Notes under the pieces: generated by a model
The model's input: the letters and a program-made list of their open reading frames with translations, nothing else
Database searches by the model: none
Told to the model about the DNA's origin: nothing
Assembly: GCA_937980205.1 (NCBI GenBank)
Contig: CALJKW010000078.1
Coordinates: 186,001 to 250,000 of the forward strand
Source of the DNA: an uncultured Myxococcales bacterium
GTDB lineage: Bacteria; Myxococcota; Myxococcia; Myxococcales; Myxococcaceae
Reading direction: 5' to 3'
DNA: 64,000 nucleotides
Made by a program: the position numbers and the translations under genes
Shown: positions 1-8,563 of the stretch, one piece after another
Position numbering within the stretch: the stretch's first letter is position 1
Layout: every line of letters begins with the position of its first letter

Positions 1-832
1 GCTCTTCGCGCAGCCGGGTGAGCTCGCGATCGAGGTCGGCCGTCCACTGCAGGCCGAGCACCGGGCCGAGGCTCAGCGTCTTGAGGGTTCGCGGCGCGTG
101 CCGCAGGTTCTCGAGCACGAGCCGCGCGCGCTTCTCGAACGGAGGCCGCTCGCGCGGCAGGTAGGTGGTGAAGAGATCGACGTGCAGGTGCTCGAGGAAG
201 CGGGCGACCTCGATCTCGAACAGGCGGTTCAGGCACCAATACGTGTCGGGGCTGGTCTCGAACTCGAGCGTGCGGAAGGTCGCGGTGTGGATGTAGCCGT
301 GCCGCCAGGTGAGCTCGAGGTTGCCGGCGCGCCACTGCCGGGAGAGCGGGCCGAGCCAGCGCGCGTCGTCTTCCCCGCCGTCCGGGCCCTGCACCATGCG
401 GGCGCCGAGCGGGTCGCCGCGCTCGAGCAGCCAGTCGACGTACACCCGCCACCGGCCGTCCTCGCCGGGGGCGTCTCCGATGCTCGCCTCGAGCCGCGGA
501 GCGCGGTGCCGCTCGTCCTCACGCGCGAAGTAGCGGAACACCAGCCCGTGCGAGATCTCGACGATGTCGCGGTGCTGGAGGATGCGCTCGCCCAGCACCG
601 GCGTGCCGTTCACGAACGTGCCGTTGCTCGACGCGAGGTCCATCACCAGATCGCGCCCCGCCTTGTTCACGAACGCGGCGTCGCGGCGGCGAACGTCCGC
701 CACGTCGACGATGATCTGCCCGATGTTCATTCGCCCGAGCACCGTGCGGCCCGGCCCCTCGAGGGGGATGCAGTCGCCCACCGCCGGCAGACCTGCCTTC
801 GGGGGTGTGGCGAGGACTTCCAACCAGCTCAC
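1..832 (-). CDS. FHA domain protein with TIGR02996-type repeat (3' end outside window)
   Basis: Forkhead-associated proteins bind phosphothreonine and often act downstream of Ser/Thr kinases. The first ~105 residues carry the FHA signature: GRTVLGRMNIGQI, then RRRDAAFV and DLASSNGTFVNG (the SSNGTFVNG loop is the phosphopeptide-binding core). After it comes RWRVYVDWLLERGDPLGARMVQ-like sequence, which resembles the TIGR02996 repeat found mainly in myxobacteria and planctomycetes. I start it at the GTG at 832 (MSWLEVLATP). The frame is open to base 1, so the C-terminus is missing. No signal peptide is visible, so it is probably cytoplasmic. The FHA call is secure; the repeat call comes from the visible motif only. 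Confidence 0.85.
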   Translation of the reverse strand, partial: MSWLEVLATPPKAGLPAVGDCIPLEGPGRTVLGRMNIGQIIVDVADVRRRDAAFVNKAGRDLVMDLASSNGTFVNGTPVLGERILQHRDIVEISHGLVFRYFAREDERHRAPRLEASIGDAPGEDGRWRVYVDWLLERGDPLGARMVQGPDGGEDDARWLGPLSRQWRAGNLELTWRHGYIHTATFRTLEFETSPDTYWCLNRLFEIEVARFLEHLHVDLFTTYLPRERPPFEKRARLVLENLRHAPRTLKTLSLGPVLGLQWTADLDRELTRLREE

Positions 833-907
833 GCGCGGCTCAGTCTAGCAACGGCCGGCGAAAACGCGCGTACCGGCCCCGGGTCGAAATTGACGTCATG
901 CGTCGCG

Positions 908-2209
908 TCATTCGAGCCGGAAGAGCAGCACGTCTTCTCCGCGCTGCAGCAGGTACACGTGACCGCGGACGGGGGTGAAGTCGCGCAGCGGCGCCCACGT
1001 CTCGGGCTTCGGCAGCGAGCGGAAGTCGTCGACGTCGCCGACGCCGAGGTGAGCGATCTCGGCGCTCCCGTGCAGCGCCGAGACCATGAGGACATGCCTG
1101 CGCTGGATCAGCTGGAAGCCGACCACCCAGGGCCGCTTCCCGCTGAAGAGCTGGCCGCCGTGGACGCGGCCCTCGTAGGTGTTGCTGAGCACGCGGCCCG
1201 GCCCCTCGATCCACCGGATCTTCACCCACTCCTGCTCCTCGAGGGTCACGAGCGGCACGACCGCCACCTCGCCGCCGCTGACGGTCACGGTCGCTGAAGC
1301 GGGCACGTGGCCGTCGGCGTCGAAGGTCACCGAGTACCGGCCCGGAGCCACCGGCTCGTCCGTCGTGAAGGCGCCCTGCTCCGAAACGGTCAGCCCGATC
1401 GTCCGCCCGAACGTGTCGCGCGGCTCGTAGCCGTTCGTGGGCGAGTTGATGAGCGTCACCTCGGTCGAGAGGTAGCCGCGGATGGGCGGATCCGCGTACC
1501 CATCGGCCACAACGTGCCCGACGATGTGCTGCCGCCCAGCGGAGGGGTACGGCGTCAGGGTGAGCACACCGAGCCACGACACGGCGTCCACCGGCTCCGA
1601 GGCGAGGGCGACGTGAACGACGCCGTGATCCGGAGAGGCCAGCTCCAACGGCTTGCTCCAGTCGTGCAGCACGGTCACGAACCAGCCGCCGCGCAGGACG
1701 CGCATCTGCGCCATCACGTCCTCGGGCTTGCCGCCGTTCGGCACCGCGATGCGACCGACCACCACGTCGCCGAGCTGCGTGCGCTGCAGCCCGCGCGCCC
1801 GCGCCAGCGCGACGTCGACCTCGGCCGCCAGCGCCGGGTCCCTCGAGCGCAGCTCGGCGAGCTCGTCGAGCACCACCTTCTCGGGCTGCGGCTGCAGGGT
1901 CGTGACTCCGCTCGGCGCGATCGCCGGCGACTGCGCGAGCGGGGCCGGTGCGGGCTCGATGGGTCGCAGGCGAGCCGCGATGAAGCTGCCGGCGGCTGCG
2001 ACGACGAGACCGACCACGCCGCCGAGCCACCAGCGCACGCGACTGCGCCGCGGCAGCGCCGGCAACCTCGGCAGCGCGGCGCGCTCGTCGTCCGAGTCCT
2101 CGCGCTCGCGGCGCGCCTCGGCTTCGAGGGCGCGCAGCACGTGCGCCGGCATGCCCAGCCCCTGCGTCGCTGCGCGCCACCGGGCGAGCCGTTCGTCGAC
2201 GCCGCTCAT
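908..2209 (-). CDS. Probable membrane-anchored anti-sigma factor with Ig/CNA-like regulatory domain
   Basis: 433 residues. A short helical N-terminus (MSGVDERLARW..., residues 1-50) is followed by one transmembrane segment (WWLGGVVGLVVAAAGSFIAA, about 60-80) and a large extracytoplasmic part. That part contains a carboxypeptidase-regulatory or CNA-B-like stretch near residues 280-330 (GRTIGLTVSEQGAFTTDE, then GRYSVTFDADGHVPASATV). The ATG at 2209 overlaps the stop of the upstream ECF sigma gene (ATGA), the usual arrangement for a sigma/anti-sigma pair. No HxxxCxxC zinc anti-sigma motif is visible, so the anti-sigma role is inferred from gene order and topology. Confidence 0.6.
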   Translation of the reverse strand: MSGVDERLARWRAATQGLGMPAHVLRALEAEARREREDSDDERAALPRLPALPRRSRVRWWLGGVVGLVVAAAGSFIAARLRPIEPAPAPLAQSPAIAPSGVTTLQPQPEKVVLDELAELRSRDPALAAEVDVALARARGLQRTQLGDVVVGRIAVPNGGKPEDVMAQMRVLRGGWFVTVLHDWSKPLELASPDHGVVHVALASEPVDAVSWLGVLTLTPYPSAGRQHIVGHVVADGYADPPIRGYLSTEVTLINSPTNGYEPRDTFGRTIGLTVSEQGAFTTDEPVAPGRYSVTFDADGHVPASATVTVSGGEVAVVPLVTLEEQEWVKIRWIEGPGRVLSNTYEGRVHGGQLFSGKRPWVVGFQLIQRRHVLMVSALHGSAEIAHLGVGDVDDFRSLPKPETWAPLRDFTPVRGHVYLLQRGEDVLLFRLE

Positions 2210-2778
2210 CGCGAGAACCTCTCTTTCAGCGCCGAGCGCGCGCGGTACAGCAGCTGCTCGACGGCGCCCTCGGTCTTCTCCATCACCTGCGCGACCTCGC
2301 GGCCGGTGAGGCCCTGCAGCTCCTTGAGGACGAGGGCGACGCGCTGATCCTGCGGCAGCGTGCCGAGCGCCTCTTCCAGCTCGCGCAGCTCGACGGTGAG
2401 CTCCGACGAGGTCGGGCCCGGCGCCGGCGGCGCCTTCAGGGCGAGCAGCGCGCCGCGGCGGTCTTCGGTGCGCCGCTCGGTCGACGCGGCGCGCACGACG
2501 ATGCGGTACAGCCACGTCTCGAGCCGGCACTCGCCGCGGAACCGACCGGCCCGCAGCGCCTCGAACGCCTGCAGGTAGGCGGTCTGGATGACGTCGTCCG
2601 CCGCGGACAGGTTGCCGGTCAGCCGCACCGCGAGCCGGTACAGCTCGCCGGAGGTGCGCGAGAGCAGCTCGTGCAGGTCGGGGACGTCGTGCGCGTCCGC
2701 CCGCTCCGCCGGCAACGCCTGCAGCGTGGCTCTCATCGGTCCGGTTGGAGGCACGGGCGCGCGGAATCCTACGCTCAC
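2206..2778 (-). CDS. RNA polymerase sigma factor, ECF (sigma-70 family)
   Basis: 190 residues, the usual ECF size. Region 2 is visible as LYRLAVRLTGNLSAADDVIQ, then AYLQAFEAL and RGECRLETWLYRIVVRAA. Region 4 is visible as LGTLPQDQRVALVLKELQG, then TGREVAQVMEKTEGAVEQLLYRARSAL (helix-turn-helix binding the -35 element). I use the GTG at 2778; an ATG at 2736 (MRATLQALP) is an equally possible start, and neither has a clear Shine-Dalgarno. It is translationally coupled by ATGA to the membrane protein downstream, the presumed anti-sigma. The next gene diverges from it, so both promoters must lie within about 50-90 bp. Confidence 0.9.
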   Translation of the reverse strand: MSVGFRAPVPPTGPMRATLQALPAERADAHDVPDLHELLSRTSGELYRLAVRLTGNLSAADDVIQTAYLQAFEALRAGRFRGECRLETWLYRIVVRAASTERRTEDRRGALLALKAPPAPGPTSSELTVELRELEEALGTLPQDQRVALVLKELQGLTGREVAQVMEKTEGAVEQLLYRARSALKERFSR

Positions 2779-2827
2779 CCGGGTGCGGGGCGGTTAACGG
2801 TCCGGACCCCGGGGGTTCCTGGGCTGC

Positions 2828-4708
2828 ATGCGCGTCCTGCTCTGTACTCTCGTTCTCGTGGCGTGTGGCCGTGTGGACACGCCGGTGGCCGTGCCTGCTC
2901 CGGTGGCTGAACCGGCGCCTCACCCGCGGCTGTCGTCGCTGGTGCAGAAGAAGGCGCGGGCGCTGACGCTCGCGGTCGACGCGGCGCCGGTGCAGCCGGC
3001 CGACCACATCGACATCCTCGGCACGTTTCCCGACCCGCAGACCAACGAGCTCGTCACCGTGACGCTGGTGCAGAACGTCATCGTGCTCGACGCGCGGACC
3101 GGCGCCCTCGACGTGCTCGTCGTGCCTGAAGAGGCCGAGGTCATCACGCACGCCGCGAAGACCGGCTCGCTGACGGTGACGCTGCGCAACCAGGACGACG
3201 TCGACGTCGTCGAGGAGCGCGGCCGCACGTCGGCGTACACGCTGCTGTCGGGAGAGCGCACGCGCGTGCTGCAGCAGAAGCGCTTCCAGACGATTCAGGT
3301 CATCCGCGGCTCTGGCGCAGCGCACGAGCCGGCGGTGGGCCTCATCACGCGGCCGAACGCCGTGAGCGGCATCGTCTCGACGAAGAGCGAGCCGGTGAGC
3401 ACGTTCGCCGCCGACGTCGACACCGCGAGCTGGAGCCTCGCCCGCGCGACCCTCGAGGGCGGCGCGCTGCCCGAGCCCGACGCGGTGCGCGTCGAAGAGG
3501 TCGTCAACGCGTTCGACTACCGCTACCGCCCGCCCGACGAGCACGCGTTCGGAGTCAGCGTCGACGCGTTCCCCGCTCCGCACCGGCCTGGCTGGCACCT
3601 GCTGCACGTCGGCGTGAAGGGCCGCGTCATCGAGACGAAGGACCGCAGGCCCGCGAACCTGGTCTTCACCATCGACGTCTCCGGCAGCATGGAGGGAGAG
3701 ACCCGGCTCGAGCTCGCGAAGCGCGCGATGAAGCTGCTGGCCGCGCAGCTCGAAGAGCAGGACAGCGTGGCGATCGTCGCGTACGGAACCAACGCGCGCG
3801 TGGTGCTCGCTCCGACGAACGCGGCGCAGCGCGCGCGCATCACCGCGGCCATCGACCACCTGCGCACCGAGGGCAGCACGAACGTGCAGGCGGGCCTCGA
3901 GCTCGCGTACGCGACGGCCGCGAAGGCGTACAAGCCGGGCGGCATCAACCGCGTCGTGCTGTGCAGCGACGGCGTCGCGAACAACGGCATCACCGATGCG
4001 GACGGCATCTTCGCCCGCGTGAAGCGCTTCGCGCAGGAGGGCATCACGCTCACCACCGTCGGCTTCGGCATGGGCTCGTACAACGACGCCCTCATGGAGC
4101 GCCTCGCCGACAAGGGCGACGGCAACTACGCGTACGTCGATCGCTTCGAGCAGGCGAAGCGCGTCTTCGTCGAGCAGCTCACCGGCACCCTGCAGGTCAT
4201 CGCGAAGGACACGAAGTTTCAGCTCGAGTTCGATCGCGAGGCCGTCGCCGAGTACCGGCTCGTCGGCTACGAAAATCGCAGGCTCGAGAAGCAGGACTTC
4301 GCGAACGACAAGGTCGACGCCGGAGAGCTCGGCGCCGGCCACGAGCTGACCGCGGTCTACGAGGTGCGGCTCACCGGGAAGCCCGCCGCCCGGCTCGCCG
4401 TCTTCCGTGCCCGGTTCAAGGAGCCCGGCTCGAGCACGTCGGGTCTCGTCGAGAAGGAGCTGCCGATGGCGGTGGTGCGAGAGCGGTGGGAGGACGCCAC
4501 CGGAGCGGCGCGGCTCGCGACCGTGGTGGCGCTGTTCGCCGAGAAGCTGCGGCGGTCTCCGCATCTCTCTGCGTTCGCGTGGGCGAAGCTGAGATCGCTC
4601 TACGTGCAGTTGCCCGGTGAGGTGCTGTCGCAGGCGCAGGTGGTCGAGCTGGGGCAGCTGATGACGACGGCGCAGCGGCTGGATGTTCGCGGCAGCCGCG
4701 GCTCGTGA
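2828..4708 (+). CDS. YfbK-like von Willebrand factor A lipoprotein
   Basis: 626 residues. The N-terminus MRVLLCTLVLVACG is a lipoprotein signal with lipobox LVAC (Cys13). Residues ~190-250 resemble the YfbK N-terminal domain (STFAADVDTASWSLARATL, then DAVRVEEVVNAFDYRY). A vWA domain follows with an intact MIDAS: DVSGSM with Asp283, TEGSTNVQAGL (Thr) and CSDGVANNG (Asp). The remaining ~200 residues match the DUF3520-type tail seen in this family (ENRRLEKQDFANDKVDAGE). vWA MIDAS domains bind a divalent metal and protein ligands; the ligand here is unknown. It diverges from the sigma gene and ends in a repeat-filled intergenic region. Confidence 0.88.
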   Translation: MRVLLCTLVLVACGRVDTPVAVPAPVAEPAPHPRLSSLVQKKARALTLAVDAAPVQPADHIDILGTFPDPQTNELVTVTLVQNVIVLDARTGALDVLVVPEEAEVITHAAKTGSLTVTLRNQDDVDVVEERGRTSAYTLLSGERTRVLQQKRFQTIQVIRGSGAAHEPAVGLITRPNAVSGIVSTKSEPVSTFAADVDTASWSLARATLEGGALPEPDAVRVEEVVNAFDYRYRPPDEHAFGVSVDAFPAPHRPGWHLLHVGVKGRVIETKDRRPANLVFTIDVSGSMEGETRLELAKRAMKLLAAQLEEQDSVAIVAYGTNARVVLAPTNAAQRARITAAIDHLRTEGSTNVQAGLELAYATAAKAYKPGGINRVVLCSDGVANNGITDADGIFARVKRFAQEGITLTTVGFGMGSYNDALMERLADKGDGNYAYVDRFEQAKRVFVEQLTGTLQVIAKDTKFQLEFDREAVAEYRLVGYENRRLEKQDFANDKVDAGELGAGHELTAVYEVRLTGKPAARLAVFRARFKEPGSSTSGLVEKELPMAVVRERWEDATGAARLATVVALFAEKLRRSPHLSAFAWAKLRSLYVQLPGEVLSQAQVVELGQLMTTAQRLDVRGSRGS

Positions 4709-4711
4709 CGA

Positions 4712-4804
4712 CTGAGCGGAGCCTGCCCTGAACCTGTCGAAGGGTCGAAGGGGCCCGAAGCCGACGCGCGGCTCACTTCGACTCCGGCCTTCGGCCTCCG
4801 CTCA
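4712..4804. repeat. Diverged copy of the fold-back repeat
   Basis: Begins CTGAGCGGAGCCTGCCCTGA and ends CTTCGACTCCGGCCTTCGG followed by CCTCCGCTCAG. The ends are inverted copies of one another and match the ends of the better-preserved copy at 4847-4942, but the interior differs. It lies in the 275-bp space between two convergent genes. Confidence 0.6.
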
Positions 4805-4816
4805 GAGGGTCGATCA

Positions 4817-4942
4817 GAATACGCGGCGAGTGCGTCCTCTCGATAACGCTGAGCGGAGGCACGCGAAGCGGGCCGCAGTCGAAGCGCGCTCGAAGCCGTC
4901 CATGGGCCCGCTTCGACTACGGCCTTCGGCCTCCGCTCAGCG
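4817..4942 (+). repeat. 96-bp fold-back (REPIN/MITE-like) element plus 30-bp conserved flank
   Basis: The core at 4847-4942 has perfect 14-bp terminal inverted repeats CGCTGAGCGGAGGC / GCCTCCGCTCAGCG. Each is continued by an imperfect arm ending in a GTCGAAGC / GCTTCGAC motif, so the element can fold into two hairpins or one long one. The 30 bases before it (4817-4846, ACGCGGCGAGTGCGTCCTCT near the start) are also conserved in the inverted copy at 28128-28253, and the two 126-bp segments are about 95% identical by eye. It lies between convergent genes. Confidence 0.85.
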
Positions 4943-4983
4943 TGAGCGGCGGTCGGCCATGCGGGCCCTTCTGGTCGACCCTC

Positions 4984-5592
4984 TCAATGTGAACGGGTGG
5001 AGATGCCGGATGCACTGCCGCCCGCATCCTTCAGCCACTGCGGCGCGAGCTTCGGGTGCAGCTCCACCTCGGCCGGCACCACGGCGGTCCCCAGCGCGAA
5101 GTCGAGGAGCGGGTGCGTGAGCCCGAAGTTCACGCGGGCATCCACGGCGTGGTGGTACCAGTGAAACCTCCACATCCACGCCTCGACCCGATTGCGCGGC
5201 CCGCGCTCGTGCATCCTCGCGTGCGAGAAGTTCACTGCGACGAAGCCGCCAGCGAGGCCGAGCGTGAGCGCCAGGCCATCGCCGACCCCGAGCGCCCACG
5301 CGCAGCCGAGCGCCACGAGCAGCAGCGTGCCCCCCACCCGCACGCCGTGCTCGCGCAGCTCGCCCCAGACGTCGACGCGCTCGTTCGCGCGCCGGTGATG
5401 CTCGAGGTGGCCCGTGCGGCTCGGATCAGCGCGCCGGCCGTGCGCGATCCACCGGTGCCAGACCGGCTCGAGAAGATAAGCCCCGACGAAACCGCCGAGC
5501 GTGAACCCCACCCACGAGAGCATCGCCGCGCCGAGTACTCCCGCGCGGGAGGCGCGGCCATGACGTGCCGCGACGAACGCCGGACACTTCAC
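4984..5592 (-). CDS. Fatty acid hydroxylase / sterol desaturase superfamily protein
   Basis: 202 residues, integral membrane. It carries the spaced histidine clusters of the di-iron superfamily: HRWIAHG, HLEHHRRANE, HARMHE, HWYHHAVD and a late NFGLTHPLLDFALGT. Three or four hydrophobic segments surround them (AMLSWVGFTLGGFVGAYLL, LLLVALGCAWALGVG, LALTLGLAGGFVAV). The family hydroxylates or desaturates lipid chains; the substrate cannot be told from sequence. The GTG start at 5592 lies one base past the stop of the upstream phosphatase gene, so the two are probably cotranscribed and coupled. Confidence 0.82.
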   Translation of the reverse strand: MKCPAFVAARHGRASRAGVLGAAMLSWVGFTLGGFVGAYLLEPVWHRWIAHGRRADPSRTGHLEHHRRANERVDVWGELREHGVRVGGTLLLVALGCAWALGVGDGLALTLGLAGGFVAVNFSHARMHERGPRNRVEAWMWRFHWYHHAVDARVNFGLTHPLLDFALGTAVVPAEVELHPKLAPQWLKDAGGSASGISTRSH

Positions 5593-5593
5593 G

Positions 5594-7303
5594 TCAGCTC
5601 ATGCGCTCGACGCGGCGCGACCCGGCGACGGTGCGGAAGGTCACTTCGCGCGCGACGCCTCCGTCGGTCTTCGTGACGTCGTCGCTCTCGAGGAACGTGA
5701 CGCGCAGCTCTGCGCTGGTGGCCTCGACGAGGGCGATGCCGTTCCGGCGCGACTCGGCGTGGCGGATGAACGGGTTCGTCGCGAGCAGGTTCTCGTCGAA
5801 CTTCGGCACCAGCGCGCCGAGGCCCAACGACTTGAGCACGTCGTCGGAGAGGACGACCGCCTTCAGCTGCACGTCGATCGTCGGCGCGCTCACCGCCGAC
5901 ACCGCGTATTCGACCGCGAGCGGCTGTGCGAGCGGCGCGTCGAAGTCGGCGTGCAGCTCGGCGGCGTAGAAGCCGTGCAGGTCGCCCGACAGCACCGCGA
6001 GGTTCTCGACGCCCGCGCACGCCTCGAGCAGCGCGCGCCGCTCGGAGCGGAACCCGTCCCACTGATCCGTCTTGAAATAGAACCGCTGGCGGAACATCGA
6101 AGGCAGGTTCGTGTAGCCCGACAGGTCGAGCACCATCTGCGCCATCACCAGCGGGCTCGCGAGCAGCTTCCACGTCGCGCTCGACGCCTTGACCGTCTGA
6201 ATCGCCCACTCGCGCTGCGCGGCGCCGAGCATCGTCGGGGCCGCCGCCTCCTCGCGCGGGTCGAACGCGCTCTTCACCACGAACGTGCGCGAGCCGAACG
6301 CGCTGTTGGCCATGAAGTGACCGACGTCGCGATCCACCGGCCCCTCGGGGATGAGGTGATCCGCCCGGTGGTAGCGCTCGTCGAGCAGCACCACCTCGGC
6401 GTTGCGCCCCCAGCGGAGGTTGCGCTGCACCGAGAGATCGTCCGGGAACGCCGCTTCCGGGGAGTACGGCCGCCGAATCGGGTGGTGCTCGTACCACGCA
6501 CGCGTCGCGGCGGCGCGCCGCTCGGGGCTCTTCTCGTCGCCGCGCTTGTCGTCGAAGTCGGCGGCGTGCTGGCCCCAGCCGTCGTTCGCGAACTCGTGGT
6601 CGTCCCAGATGGTGACGAACGGGAACCGCGCGTGCACCGCGCGCAGGTCGGGGTCGCGCCGGTACTGCTTGTAGAGCGCGCGGTAGTCCGCGAGCGTGAC
6701 GGCGGTCACCTTCCCCTTCGTGGGGTCGTCGAGCTCCATGCCGTCGGGCAGCACCGGCTCGCGCTCGGGCGGCAGCGTGACCGCGAGGTGCCCGATGGTC
6801 TCGTAGATGTAGTCGCCGATGAACAGCACGAAGTCGACGTCGTCGCGCGAGAGCAGGCTGCGCCACGCGTGGAACCAGCGGCCTCCGAAGTCCTGGCACG
6901 ACGCGAGCGCGAGCTTGAGCGGCACGTCCGCATCCGGAGAAGGCGCCGTCCGCGTCCGCCCCACCGGCGACGTCACGCCGCGAGCAGAGAAGCGGTACCA
7001 GTACGTCGTTCCCGCCGAGAGCCCCGTCGCGTCGACGCGCACGGTGTGATCGCGATCTGCGCTCGTCGCCACCTCGCCCTTCGCCACCACGTCGCGGAAG
7101 CGCTCGTCGCGCGCGAGCTCCCAGCGGACGGTCTCTTCGCGATCCGACTCGACGCGCGTCCAGAGCAGCACGCTGTCGGGTGTGGGGTCTCCCGAGGCGA
7201 TGCCCTGGGGGAACGTGGCGTCGGCGGCGGCGTCGTGGCTGCAGCGCAGCGCGGCGGTCGCGGCCGCGGCCCCCAGCAGCGTTCTGCGCGAGAGGCGGAT
7301 CAT
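5594..7303 (-). CDS. phoD: PhoD-like alkaline phosphatase / phosphodiesterase, Tat-exported
   Basis: 569 residues from the ATG at 7303 (MIRLSRRTLLGAAAATAALR); a GTG at 7321 would add six residues. The N-terminus is a twin-arginine signal (SRRTLLG). An N-terminal Fn3-like domain (FPQGIASGDPTPDSVLLWTR, a PhoD_N hallmark) precedes the metallophosphatase domain: LALASCQD, FVLFIGDYIYE, IWDDHEFANDGW, LSGDLHGFYAAEL. The Tyr in the GDYIYE motif and the WDDHE motif are typical of PhoD metal ligands. Expected periplasmic or extracellular phosphomono- or diesterase. It is followed immediately by the hydroxylase gene. Confidence 0.92.
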   Translation of the reverse strand: MIRLSRRTLLGAAAATAALRCSHDAAADATFPQGIASGDPTPDSVLLWTRVESDREETVRWELARDERFRDVVAKGEVATSADRDHTVRVDATGLSAGTTYWYRFSARGVTSPVGRTRTAPSPDADVPLKLALASCQDFGGRWFHAWRSLLSRDDVDFVLFIGDYIYETIGHLAVTLPPEREPVLPDGMELDDPTKGKVTAVTLADYRALYKQYRRDPDLRAVHARFPFVTIWDDHEFANDGWGQHAADFDDKRGDEKSPERRAAATRAWYEHHPIRRPYSPEAAFPDDLSVQRNLRWGRNAEVVLLDERYHRADHLIPEGPVDRDVGHFMANSAFGSRTFVVKSAFDPREEAAAPTMLGAAQREWAIQTVKASSATWKLLASPLVMAQMVLDLSGYTNLPSMFRQRFYFKTDQWDGFRSERRALLEACAGVENLAVLSGDLHGFYAAELHADFDAPLAQPLAVEYAVSAVSAPTIDVQLKAVVLSDDVLKSLGLGALVPKFDENLLATNPFIRHAESRRNGIALVEATSAELRVTFLESDDVTKTDGGVAREVTFRTVAGSRRVERMS

Positions 7304-7390
7304 CGCGCCGGGAAGTCCCACGCCAACGCGCGACGCGGCAAGGACCTTTCACGCCAGCATGCGACACGCGAGGTGTTGTATTGAGCGCGC

Positions 7391-8059
7391 ATGGCTCACT
7401 GGGAACACCGCCCCGAACCGAAGTGGAAGTCGTTCAAATACAACCAGCCCTACGCGAAGGGGCTCGAGCGCCTGAAGCGCGACGTGCTCGGCAAGACCGA
7501 CTTCGATCCGGCGACGCTGTGGCAGTGGGGCACCATGCAGGCGATGGCGCTCATCGAGACGCTGAAGGAGGTCGAGAAGACCTTCGGCGAAGAGGGCCAG
7601 AAGGCGGTGTACCGGTCGCTGCGTCGCGTCGGCTACGACGTCGGCCGGCAGATCCTCGACGGCGTCGAGATCCCCGAGGGGCTCACCGAGTCCGAGTTCA
7701 CGTCGTTCTACGCGACGGTGATCAACCGCATCGCGTACGCGTCGCTGGAAGACCCGCGCATCGACGACGAAGGCAAGGCGACCTTCGACATCATCTGGTG
7801 CCCGCACCAGGACCACTACAAGGCGTTCGACTGCCGCGTGCAGCGCTACTTCGTGCAGGGAATGATCGACGCCGCGCGCGAGCTCGCCGGCCGCTTCGGC
7901 TTCAGCGTGCGCTTCGACTCGACCATCCCCGCCGGCGCGAAGACCTGCCACTTCACGATGTGGAAGCCCACTCCCGAAGAGGAGAAGGAGTGGGAGCAGT
8001 ACACCGCGTCGCTCGAGAAGAAGGCGCTCGAGCGCTCGAAGGCTCCCGTCAACGGCTGA
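7391..8059 (+). CDS. Conserved cytoplasmic protein, possible L-2-amino-thiazoline-4-carboxylate hydrolase-like
   Basis: 222 residues, no signal or membrane segment. The second half has a Cys-bearing pattern: DIIWCPHQDHYKAFDCRVQR, then YFVQGMIDAARELAG, then a terminal AGAKTCHFTMW. A late Gly-x-x-x-Cys-x-Phe element after a small helical domain is reminiscent of the ATC hydrolase-like / V4R-type fold. I am not certain of this; 'conserved protein of unknown function' is the safe reading. It diverges from phoD and its 3' end overlaps the convergent membrane gene by 11 bp. Confidence 0.5.
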   Translation: MAHWEHRPEPKWKSFKYNQPYAKGLERLKRDVLGKTDFDPATLWQWGTMQAMALIETLKEVEKTFGEEGQKAVYRSLRRVGYDVGRQILDGVEIPEGLTESEFTSFYATVINRIAYASLEDPRIDDEGKATFDIIWCPHQDHYKAFDCRVQRYFVQGMIDAARELAGRFGFSVRFDSTIPAGAKTCHFTMWKPTPEEEKEWEQYTASLEKKALERSKAPVNG

Positions 8060-8552
8060 CCGACGCGGCGGAAACCGCAGCGTGCTCGGCGTCCTCTTCG
8101 GGCGCCGCGTCGACCACGCGCAGCTCGACGCGCGGGCTCGCGATCACCCACAGCAGCGCTCCGAGAATGACGAACGCTCCCGGGGCGAACAGCGGCGGCG
8201 CCACCGCGAGCGCGCCCTCGAGCGAGAGCAGGCTCACGCCCTCGTCAGCGAGATCTTCGAGCATCGGCCTGAGGTGGAAGAAGGTCCCGGCCGCTCCGAC
8301 TGCGGCGCTCGCGAGCGCGGCGACGCGCAGGCCGCGGCGGAACCAGCTCGCCGGCAGCTTCGGCAGCGCGACGGCGACCACGAGCACGAGCGCCGCGGCG
8401 CCGTACGCGAGCGGCACGAGCTGCGCCGGGTGCGAGACGCCCTTGCCGGCGAAGTGCGCGATGGCCGAGTCGATGCCGACGGCGAAGATTCCAGGTCCGA
8501 GCAGCAGCGCGGCGAAACGTTTGGCGCCGAGTTTTTCGATGAGCTTCTTCAT
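8049..8552 (-). CDS. Four-helix integral membrane protein of unknown function
   Basis: 167 residues with about four hydrophobic segments (FAALLLGPGIFAVGIDSAI, LVPLAYGAAALVLVVAVAL, VAALASAAVGAAGTFF, APGAFVILGALLWVIAS) and an acidic C-terminal tail (EEDAEH). The ATG at 8552 is preceded by a clear AAGGAG Shine-Dalgarno. It follows the triheme lipoprotein by 11 bp, so they form an operon; a role as a membrane partner of the redox protein is inference. Its stop overlaps the convergent neighbour. Confidence 0.6.
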   Translation of the reverse strand: MKKLIEKLGAKRFAALLLGPGIFAVGIDSAIAHFAGKGVSHPAQLVPLAYGAAALVLVVAVALPKLPASWFRRGLRVAALASAAVGAAGTFFHLRPMLEDLADEGVSLLSLEGALAVAPPLFAPGAFVILGALLWVIASPRVELRVVDAAPEEDAEHAAVSAASVSR

Positions 8553-8563
8553 GGTGTGCTCCT

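Noticed and set aside
98..1297. Plus-strand open frame over the FHA and anti-sigma genes
   Set aside because: Arg/Ala/Glu-rich shadow typical of high-G+C DNA. The opposite strand has clear FHA and membrane-protein motifs.
4709..4983. Intrinsic terminator between convergent genes
   Set aside because: The hairpins are real, but no T-tract follows on either strand. The repeat description fits better.
5759..7384. 541-codon plus-strand frame opposite phoD
   Set aside because: Very rich in Arg/His/Val and without domain motifs. The minus strand is an unmistakable PhoD.
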